Shown here one piece after another: positions 38,701 to 50,700 of a DNA stretch of 64,000 bases. The stretch comes from Dreissena polymorpha (Eukaryota; Mollusca; Bivalvia; Myida; Dreissenidae). Both the position numbers and the translations under genes were made by a program. Position 1 is the stretch's first letter; every line of letters begins with the position of its first letter. The DNA is taken from positions 131,042,352 to 131,106,351 of the forward strand of contig NC_068357.1 of assembly GCF_020536995.1 (NCBI RefSeq), written 5' to 3'. The notes under the pieces were generated by a model, which made no database searches, had not been told where the DNA came from, and worked only from the letters and a program-made list of their open reading frames with translations.

Positions 38701-41700
38701 GGCTGATATGTGCCTTAAAGCAGCGATATTTCGCGATGTGATATTTACGTCATATGGTTTAATGTATAATACTATTATAAAGTAGTAGATCTAATCGAAG
38801 CACTTAATATAAACTAGCAAATTGTATCATATATGTTCAATAACATACATATGTATTGAAATAAGTAACACAAATAAATTAGGGTTTCATACAAATATCA
38901 CGTACAAGCAAATAAGCAAATAAATAAAGCGAAATGAAAATAATAAATCATTAATAAATACATTAATTTATTTTATAACGAAATTATATAAACCAATTTC
39001 AAATAGATCTATTATCGAGTAAGTTTTGCAGTTAGTAGTTAAGATATATAGATCTAATTATTTTATATCATTGGGTTATTTTTTTATTCACTGTTTCCTT
39101 GTTTGCGAACATTTTAACAAACGATACAAAGTGCATAAAATAAAATGTTTATTGCTGACTAAATACTAGAGTTTATGTTACATTGTATAATGTCTACGAA
39201 CATTGAAAATAATATGTTAACGAGTCCGAACCACTTCATATCCTTTAATTGATCAATATTTTGTACAGCAGCTCTTTTAAACATTACACTACTGTAGTAA
39301 ACATATTGTCCATGTTTTTTCGCCTTCTTTAGCAAAATACCTGAAATAGACCCTTTACCCAACAGAAAGACCTCTTCCACTAAGATTATTTCTTTAAAAT
39401 GGTTCAAAATTTCCCACATTTCAACTTTACTTTTGGAAATTTCTTCCCATCTTCGTTTGTGCCAATTTTTGTTTTTCAAAATGGAAGGCCAGGCCATTCC
39501 CCAAATGAAGAATTATCCCTGTTTTCAGAATCGATTTTTTAAACGTGTTGAGTTGAGTTAAGCAAAGTTATTAATAAGTAAATCCGAGTGACATTATAAA
39601 CTACGGACATGTAAGTGAATTGTGAACATTGTATTCGGTGATCTACATTGTATGTCGATCTATGACAAAGTTCAAGAAAGTATAATACCGTGTGCTACTG
39701 TTAATCAGTCGGACAAGCAACGCAGTATGTGATAAATTGATATGAAAAAAAGATTACGCCGGTATTACACAAATAACAATATACCTGGCTCAATGTGACC
39801 TCTGCCTCCCTTTGTCCCCGGTCTGACAGGTCGAGTGGCTCACTCTGGTGCACAACCCATTCACTTCCGCCGGCCTCAGTTCCGTCTGTTTGTGTGCAAA
39901 CACCCTGAATATCGCTTGTCGGCTGTGAAAGTCGTCGTTCGCGAGCTCGGCGATTCTGGAACCAAATTGAAACAAAGTTTTCGGTTTTTCCTAACTCTTT
40001 CGCTAGGGTGATTTTTGCAAACCGGTCGGGTCGCGGCAGTTTCCTGAAGGCCGTCTCCAACGTATCCATTTCTTCTGGTGTGATCACAGTTCTTTTTCGC
40101 TTCTTCTTTACTCGAAGAAACTGTTTACGAACATCCATATTGTTTTGTTAATTACATAGACAGATGACGTCACGCGAGCTGCGTCACATAAAGATAAAAT
40201 CTGTAGGTTAGGCTATAATATATGTGCGGATCATCTTTTACTCTATCTGCATTGACTTCAACACAAGTTGTGCTTATTTGACTTTTTAAAATTAGTATCC
40301 ATTATTTATTTTATATAAGTATTAAATTATTTGATTAATGCTGTTTGGATAAGTATCACGCTAAGTCAAATGTCAGGCCTGATAAACTAACTAATGAATC
40401 CCCAGTAGGGATGCGTTTAAAATCATAAGTTGTTCTTCCGGGGACACATACATTGACAGGAAAACTGTTAAATCGGAGCCTAAATTGTTTAACTGTTTCA
40501 CGTGTAATATTTATGCTCTAATCGGAGACCTTTTCTCCGACAAAGCTAAATGCTATTCGACCGCACACACATTGTATACGGTAAATTTGCACTTATTATA
40601 GATGATTCTATTGAATCCGTCCAGGGATCGCTTTCGTGGTGCTGACCTAAATAGACGATATAGTAAGCCTTTCGCATTTGCATCGAAATGTCTACTCGTA
40701 TTGTATTGTATCCATTTTGTCATATTTCAATATTTTAATTTGTATTGGTATACCTAAGTTGTATTCGTAGCCAGCATATCTCTTGTCTCTTTATTTCTAC
40801 GTTTTTCTGTTGCTGCTTGTTTTATATATTAAACTACAAATGAAGGACTTTTGCGTGTTTTTTTTTTATTTTCTGAAATCAACTCGGACGAATTTCAACA
40901 TTTTTTTAAGTTGACTGAATGATTTTAAGCGTCACACATGTTTGTTTGAAGAAGCGGTGATACATGGCAAATTAAATACACTACTGCAGTATATGTTTAT
41001 TCAAATAATAACAAATTGCATAACATATCACTGAATGATTGTAACATTTCGAATGAAATAAACATGCCCATTCCCAAATCAATTCTCGTGTTGTGAGCCA
41101 TGTTTGCTTCAAGGATTCTTCAAGCATAACGGGATCGAATTGGCTGCTCGCCTTTGAGCGTGTGGTGAATTCAAGAACATTTAACTGGCATTTCTTTTGA
41201 CTACCTGCCCCGGAGCCATGCGTCTGTATCAAAGTAATTGGCCCTGCAACAAAGCGCTGAAATTTTGTTCATGTATTTTTCATCAGTGTTAAAGCAAGAA
41301 AAAAATCAAAAGACATACACAACCATAAAAAAAATCCAGCAGTAATAACGACGGTGTCACGATCGTTTATATTATCAGAATATATGAGCAGACTTAATAG
41401 TCCTCATTTCTTGCTGCACAGCAATATACATGTAAATCGACACCCCAAAGTAATTCACACGATTGAGAGATATGCTGAGTACGAATACAACTTATGTATC
41501 CCGATACCACTTTACCGGTATATGCATCCCTTTAAGATGTTGGTGAACTGTGGCCGTTTTTTGTAAGAAAAGGTCTCCAAGTAGAGCATTGTGTAAAAAA
41601 TCAAAACCACTCACCTATGTAGGCTTCATTTTGACCGTTTTCCTGTCAATTTATGTATCACCGTAAGTCCACTTATGATTTAAGCGTATCCCTATTAGGA

Positions 41701-44700
41701 AGTCATAAATTGGTTTACCGAGCGTGAATATATATTGTCATTCAATCAAGTTCTAACTAGATCTGCATTTTTAAAATATTTCTTTCAAATGGTTGATTGA
41801 CTTAAAGGGACCTTTTTACGTTTTAGTAAATTGACAAAATTGAAAAAAAATTGTTCAGATTCGCTTATTTTCGTTGTAGTAATGATATTTGTTAGAAAAC
41901 AGTAATACTTAACATAATTTTTAAATCGTTAAAAGATGCATATAATCGCTATATTAGACCATGGTAAATGTTCAGTAATACTGTTTCCTAAAAATAACAT
42001 AACTTAAACAAAAATTTGCAAATGCCATACAACTTTTTCAATTTTTGTCAATTTACCAAAACGTTAAAAGATCTCTTTAAAGTTAAATGAACTGTATCCC
42101 AGTAAAAGAGACATTAAGGCGATTGTGGCCAGTTTAGATCCAGTTCAGCCTGCAGTTGCTTGAAAGCTGTTTGCTTAAGAGCGGTTTTCTGACAATGACA
42201 AATAGTTTAATTGGATACTGATAAGACTGCCATTTTCCTGTGACCTGGCTAATTAAATTCAGAAGCCTGGTAACAGTTTAACGTTAATGTTACCAATGTG
42301 TCAGACCAGGGCCTGGATTTTGAAATCTAGGACATGCATGGTCAGAAGACGTCATTTAAGATTATACATTTTTTTCAAACATATACAAATGCATAAAAAT
42401 ATAAATAGTAAAATGCACTAAGTCAGAAGACATTTGACTTCGGCTGATGCCTTGGCACACCAGGTGTTTCGGTTGCAATAGTTTGATGGACTCACTACTT
42501 GGATGTGTAGTTACATTTTTTACAGAATATCAAACAGTATTTAGCATGAACCAATACTTTTTTCAAACATAAATAATTATTGATGTAAAATGATTGAAGG
42601 AATAATATTTAAGGTTTAAGAAGGCATTTTCTTTTTGTTTAAATAGAGGATATTTGTTGGATCCGGTGGATTATCGATTTTAATTCACGAGTGATCATAG
42701 AAAATAATATTTTCACGAGTGGCGCAGCCACGAGTGAAAATATATGTTTTCTATCATCACGAGTGAATTAAAGTCGATAATCCACCGAATCCAACAAATT
42801 TTCTTTTTATTTAATGCATTTTTCACAGTTTATATACATTGTTCAAGAGTTTAACTAACGAATTTTGCTGGGATAATGACGTCATTTCGTCAAAAAAATG
42901 ACGTCATTTCACAGTAAACAATGAAAATTATCGATAATTCTCACTGATAATTTTCACTGTTTGAAACAGTGAAATTATCAGTTTTAATTCACTGATATTT
43001 CTCTATAAACCACCGGAAAGCATTAAATAAAAGGATATCTTTGAAAATTATATTTTGTATGAATTTTTTGGCAACAAGGGGTAACGCATTTTTAAAAAAT
43101 GTAATTAATTTTCGACAAAAAACTGGTACCATGAGTAGCATGAAACAATTTTTTTTAAACATTTGTAATTGATGAAAAATGATTGCAAAATAATATATAG
43201 GGTTTAACAAAGCATTTTATATTTTATTTTAATAGGTTACTCTTAAAATTCTATTTTTCATGATTTTTTTGCAACAAGGGGTTATGAAATTTAAAAAATG
43301 TTACTGGATTTTTAGACCAAAACTGGTACTATGATAATACTATAATGCACTTCGCCAAAACATTTAAAATTATATTGTTTATTCTTGAAAATGTATTTCC
43401 CATATTCACAAAAATAACACTTTTTATAAGAAAATTCATATATATCGATGTTTACTTTTATTTTCAAGAAGCATAATGCCTTTTTTTAGTCGTATTCAGC
43501 CACAAGTTCTTGTCAGCCACTTAAGGGTTATGTGTTGCCTTTCTTTTGCTAAATGCAAAATAATTCTACGCTTTGAGACTTTCATAAAATATTTTATGTC
43601 TTTACAACACCGACAGGCTAATAAATTTATATATCAAGTACTTCCATACAAACAGGACCATTCTAGGCGGGCAACCTAGCAACCTTGATTTGTTCACATC
43701 TTCCTATCAATCTGTTATATGTGTTATGAATAATTTGTTCGGAGAACATTTAATGTTTGTTAAAACTTTTAAATAATTCAATGTTCAAAGTGATATTGTT
43801 ATTGACCGATAAATCAACACACTGATTAAAAGGGAATATTTTATAAATTATTTGCATTTTATCTTACATGAGAAATATTTGCCTAAATGTTTTTCAAACA
43901 ATAGAAAAATCTATATACAATTAATAATTGACGACGTTTATCAGAAAAAAAAAACATTTATGAAATGGAAGTTTAAAGATAAAAATAAATTATGCAAGTT
44001 TTTGTCAGATATTCGTAATAATTTCAATTATAATTGAGTGTATGAGCAATGTGGATGAATGAATATATCGGATAAAACGAACACTTGTCTACACTTGAAT
44101 TATGTTTCATTTTTCAATATTGTATGCACTTAAGTTTAGCCTTTATGCTTTTTTTAGCATTTATAGACAGTGTTCCTCCCCAAAATCAAGGAATGATTAC
44201 TTGTCATTAAGTTGTGTAATGGTATACTATAATTTTGTGGTAGAATATTTGAGAAAAACATTAGAAACGAAACTTGTCAGTGATGAAATTTTCCATATGG
44301 TTATGGAAATTACCGATCGTCGGTTTCTGAAAAACAATACGTCACGGTTTCCAAAAAAATTATGGTTGTGCCCAAAGATTTTGGTGTTAATGAACATGAC
44401 TGGTTTATATTTTAATAATTTCGATTCTCATTTGATTAATAGGTAATTTCAAGGCTGATAAACTTGAAATATGCAAGCTATTCTTTCGTTTTGCATATGT
44501 CTGTCGATACATCTGTACAATCGGTAATTTCCGTAACCACTCGTTAAATTGTAGCAGACACAAGTTTAAATAAAAAAATTATGTTTTACACTAATATTCT
44601 ACCTCTTTCTCGCTAAAAACTAATGCATGAATGATTTACAAGTAATATTGCATATAATATTGCATCGTTTTCAGCCAGGAACACTGTCTATGACCGCGAA

Positions 44701-47700
44701 AAAAACATAACAAACTTTTTGATTTACGATATTTACTTTATAAATAGCTTGCATGCGGTATGGTATTGCATGTTCCGCAAGATAAATATCTCGACTTTAT
44801 TTATTGGATGATTTCGGTCTGTTTCATCCAATCAGAAAATATCTTTTAAACGTAATTAAGACCCATGTTTAGCGAGATAATTAAGTACCACTTTTTATAC
44901 ACTGCCAAATTGTGACATAACAAGTAGCCTCCCTTGTTGGTTCATTCTACTATATTATTATGCCCCCCCCCCCCCCCCCTTCGAAGAAGAGAGGGTATAT
45001 TGTTTTGCACATGTCGGTCCGTATGTCCGTCCACCAGATGGTTTCCGGATGATAACTCAAGAATGCTGGATGCCACGTTTATATTCCAATCTTCATAAAA
45101 TTTGGCCAGAATATAAGTCTCAATGATATTTTGGATCAGTTCGAAAATGGTTACAATTGGTTGAAAAACATAGCTGCCAGGAGGTGGGGCATTTTTCCTT
45201 ATATTGCTATAGTAAAACATTGTTAACACCGGAGAGGTCACATTTATTTTCCGATCTTCAAGAATTTTGGTCACAATATTTGTCCCAATAATATCTTGTT
45301 ATCTCAGGTGAACGACTTTTGGCCTTTCAGGCCCTCTTGTTTGTTCATCTTACCATTTGAAGAAAAGATATCATTGCACAGATGTCTTTTACTTTTAGAA
45401 TGTGTTATGCTGCATTTCTTATGTGGCTTGTTCGGGGTATATTGTTTAGCACATGTCGCCCAGTCCGTCAGTTGGTCCGTCCACCAGATGGTTTCCGGAT
45501 AATAACTCAAGAACGCTTAGGCCTAGGATCATGAAACTGCATAGGTACATTGATCATGACTCGCAGATAACCCATATTGATTTTGAGGTCACTAGGTCAA
45601 AGAGCAAGGTCACGGTGACCCGAAATAGTAAAATGGTTTCCTGATGATAACTCAAGAACGCTTATGCCTAGGATCATGAAACTTTATGTGTGCATTGATC
45701 ATGACTCGCAGATGAACACTATTGATTTTGAGGTCACTAGGTCAAAGGTCAAGGTCACGGTGACCCGAAATAGTAAAACGGTTTCCGGATGATAACTCAA
45801 GAACGCTTATGCCGAGGATCATGAAACTTCATAGGTACATTGATCATGACTCGCAGATGAACCCTATAGATATTCAGGTCACTAGGTCAGAGGTCAAGGT
45901 CACGGTGACCCGAAATAGTAAAATGGTTTCCGGATGATAACTCAAGAACGCTTATGCCTAGGATCATGAAACTTCATAGATACATTGATCATGACTCGCA
46001 GATGACCCATTTTGAGGTCACTAGGTCAAAGGTCACGGTGACCCGAAACAGTTAAATGGTTTCCGGATGATAACTCAAGAACACTTATGCCTAGGATCAT
46101 GAAACTTCATAGATACATTGATCATGACTCGCAGATGATCCCTATTGAATTTCAGGTCACTAGGTCAAAGGTAAAGGTCACTGTAGCCCGAAATAGTAAA
46201 TGGTTTCCGGATGATAACTCAACAACGTTTATGCCTAGGATCATGAAACTTCATAGGTACATTGATCATGACTCGCAGATGACCCCTATTGACTTTCAGG
46301 TCACTAGGTCAAAGGTCATGGTCACAGTGACTCAACTTTGAAAAATGGTTTCCGGATGATAACTCAAGAATGCTTACGCCTATAATAGTGAAACTTCTTA
46401 GGTACATTGATCATGACTCGCAGATGACCCCTATTGACCTATCAGGTCACTAGGTCAAATGTCAAGGTTACGGTGACTTGACAGAGTAAAATGGTTTCCG
46501 GATGATAACACGAGAAAGCTTATGCCTAGGATCATGAAACTTCATAGGTGCATTGATCATGACTCGCAAATGACCCCTATAGATTTTCAGGTCACTAGGT
46601 CAAAGGTCAATGTCTCAGTTCCAAAAATACGTATTCACACAATGGCTGCCACTACAACTGACAGCCCATATGGGGTGCATGCATGTTTTACAAACAGCCC
46701 TTGTTTCAAAAATGTTTTCATGTAGTATACAGTGAAAACTCGCTATTAAGACCACTTGTGGGACTTTTCAAAAGTGGTCTTAATAGCGAGGTGGTCTTAA
46801 TTCTGAGTTTTCATGAATTTGATGGACATATAATTACAACAACGTAAATATTCACTGAACTTTTATCTGTTTGCATACAATATAACAGTCATCCGTTTAT
46901 ACATTGTATTTATACATTGTACAAAGATAGTATTTCAAGTTGTTCATTAAAGAAGTGTAAATACATGTATATGTACTTTTCATCAAGATCCTTGATGTTT
47001 ACTTAACGAATGAGTCAATTGTCGTCTGCTTAGCATTTTGTCGAATAAAAGTCGAGATTTTCTTTTTAGAATAGCTTGAACCCGAGTCTTTCCAATGCCG
47101 AATAAATCGTCGTTGAGATTTCCCATCACTTGCGTCGATCAAATCAATCTTTTCTTTTAAACACAACTCTTTCCGTTTTCGCTTATCCATTTTGAATAAC
47201 GATATGGTATAAAAGTCGGTTTTTATATCCATCACGAACAAAACCGTGTTACTCAAATATCCTAACTGTTAAATTATTCGCCGTAATAAATCTTTAAAGT
47301 GTGTACCAAACAACTACCAATTTACCCATCAAAGACTCAATAATAATAATAGCTAATTGTCAATCAAGGGTTAAAAATTATAACAAGTGCCGAAAATCTA
47401 ACACCTGTGTCGCAAATCGATGCCAAAAACCGTTGTCGTTAATTGTGGTTAATTGGGTCAGAATGGCTTCGTACACAAGCCCGATAGTACCACAACATCA
47501 GATCAAGTAAGGTGTGAAAATTACTGGTCGTTTGGCGGGTGTCAATTAAGAACAATATCGATAATTGGTACTGATTAAAGTGGTCGTAATAGCGGATTAG
47601 CGGGTTGGTCGGATTAGTGAGTGTAACGACCATTGAAATATAGAAGGAACAAATCGGGACTGAAAAATGGTGGTCGACTTAGCGAGTTGGTCGGAATACC

Positions 47701-50700
47701 GAGGTGGTCGTAAAGAGGGTTTTCACTGTACTTATATTGATATTTACAAAATTGATGCATATGAATGATAGACTTTACTGAAATCATTTTTGACGATGCT
47801 GCGAAGCAGATCGTCTAAGGTATCATACCATGAAAAAAATGTTCACAATGGCGACCTATGTAAAAGACCGAGTCAGTCCGATTGAGATAGCTCGATTTTT
47901 CTAATCGGCATACCTCGCTTATTATCATTGATAAAGGTATAGGAAGCTCAGCTATAAATGGGACAGCATATTCTAAGAAAAAGATTTTAGAATAGTTTGA
48001 AAACGTTAATTTTTAATCAGTTATATTCAATTCATTATATGTTTGTAGATCAATGAAACAACTATGCATTTTCTGTATTGTATTTGACATTTGTTGTGAT
48101 TCTGTAAATAAATTGATTGCGAAATAAAACATTTATAATTAACTTTCAACGCGATCATAAGTGTAAAGAAAACGAATTATTTCGAACCTGCCAATTGTAA
48201 ACGTTGTAGCGACTATGGTATATAAACAGCATAATAGCCATGTGACACCTGAGAAACTCGCTCTTATGCGTGCTTTCTCATTTTGCATATTTAATAAACT
48301 TTTCAAACAGAAATTACAGAGCCACATCAGTACACATACTATGTTTGATTATTCATTCGTTTGTTGGATATTGTTTGCTGTTTTAAACACATATTAGGTC
48401 ATATCGCGGAGATTTAGTTAACCTTACCATGTGTTCATAGGCGAACTCACGTATTCAAGTGCTCTTACGACTATGTGCTCATACCTACTTTCCGGAATCA
48501 TCATGAAATTAATGCTGTCCTTAACGAACAAACATGCCTAAGCTTATTGAATTGAAGAAAAAAAATTAATCAAAAGATAAAAATTATATGTTCATGAATA
48601 TGGGCATATGAAATAACGTCCGTACAGCATCATTAACTTAGGAAAGGAAACAACGAAATATAAAGTTTGGTATGATAAACATGTGAAATTAAAGAGCATG
48701 GTGAAATTAAAGAGCATGTCAAGTTTTGAGTTTATATGCTGAAACGTTATGTTATAACCCACAAACATTTTACTGTAACATAACGTTTTTTTTAAGATAA
48801 GTGGTACAGAAAATACACGTCGAATATCTTAAAGATATTTCTTGTTATATTTGATCGAGAATGTAACCCGCCTCCCAGTTTCGCTGAATGGATCAAGTTC
48901 CCCACGGATACTACTTCCCTGTACCCCCATTTTTTTCGTACCCTACATTTTTCGTACCCAATTTTTTTCGTACCTAATTTTTGCTCGTACCCAATTTTTG
49001 TCGTATGCATAATTTGTGTACCCAAAATGTTCGTAACCATTTTTTTTCCTACCCAAAAAGTACGTACCTTGTGGTGATGTAGATAAAATTAAATAGATGC
49101 TTTTATATCAATCCTCTTCAAAAGCATCGTCACACCAGTACTGTCAGTACTTTGATTATATACGATGTCTATAACCGTACAAATTGTTAAATGCATACAA
49201 ATAGTCATATAGACCTTTTAAAAATCATTCAAAAACAAATTAAATTGTATTATTATTCCCGCAACGCTGATCGAAACAGATGTTTTGAGTAAATCCCCTT
49301 TTTATAATAATGCCATCTGATAAAGTGGCGTGTCCTCTCTGCAATTTGATATACGTATCTTTTTGCGAACAGCTCTTGTTCAGCTGTGTTTTGCAATTAA
49401 TTATTCAGCTAATTTTTATGTCTCATTTCTAATTACGAACGAGGCCACTGCAGATGAGCTGAGCAGTAAAAGACGCGCACTTAATTGACCTTGTTTTGCA
49501 AAGTATTAATTCTGCTCCATGTGCACGTTATAAGTCGAAAACCTGTATGCCAGTGATTAAATGAAACTGTCACATTGCGAAAGTATGAGTGAGAGTGGTA
49601 ATAAGATCTTATACTTACATATTGTGCACAATTTTATTTAATGCTGTTTGGTGGTTTAAATGGATATATCGGTGGTTTTCAAATACTTCACTGATTCAAA
49701 CAGTAAAAATACCAGTCAAAATTGTTTAAAATGTTTACAGTTTACTGTGCAATGACGTCGTTTTCTGACGCCATGACCTTATTATACCAAATGAATGGCC
49801 CAGATCAACTCTTTGAATATCTAAATAAACGTTGGAAAATCTGTAAAAAAAATCAAAATTGTTGGTTTCCATGAGATGGTCGATTTGTATTTTCTCGTGT
49901 CTGTGCCACTCGTGAAATATCAATTGCATTTTATATGAGCACTCGTAGCATTAAAATCTACCGAAACCAATATAAATCATCTATATTTTTTGGTTTAATA
50001 TGCTGATAGTGTGCGTATAAAATGTATGTTTGGGTACAATATTGAATGTCTAATGTCTTAATCCTTATGTTAATTTTATCTTGAAATGATTTGTGCCGAT
50101 GTATTCGTTTAGTGCAGTTACGACTATACAAAAATGCCGATGGCGTATTAAATGTGAAAGTATGGTGTGTTGGTATCCTTAGATTGCCTCTTAATACGCC
50201 CACGTTCCGGTATGCATAACTCTCGTAAGAGTACATAAATTGTGTGTACAGGAGGCGGACTGCGACTCAAGCACGATCTCGGACATGCTGGGCAGCGACG
50301 AGGGCGTCACGAACAAGAATATATTGCAGTACATGGGCATCATCGAGCAGCGCACCATGGAGCTGCTTAAGCTGCAGCAGTATATTCAGATGCAGGTACG
50401 TGCAGAAGAACATTAATGTGGAAGCAGTACACACGTATATCCATCAGTATGCATCGATATGCATGGTAAATTCAGACATATGTATGTACATAAGTTTATT
50501 ATATTACGGGTACATGTATCAATGTAGCAGTACATCCAGATGTGGGTACACGGTAGAACTTCGTATATCTATAGCAGTACACCCAGATGTTGTTACACGG
50601 TAGAGCAACGCATATCTGTAGCAGTACATCCAGATGTGGGAACACGGTAGAGCTACGCATATCTGTAGCAGCACATCCAGATGTTGGTACACCGTAGAGC

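Noticed and set aside
39159-39497. 112-codon minus-strand frame inside the homeobox intron
   Set aside because: No recognised domain or splice sites joining it to the homeobox exons; may be an old repeat fragment.
40981-41232. Minus-strand frame with a possible acceptor/donor pair upstream of the homeobox gene
   Set aside because: Not phase-linked to any exon; could be a 5' exon but evidence is too weak.
44102-44446. 114-codon frame in AT-rich DNA
   Set aside because: No recognisable motif, splice context or homologous family.
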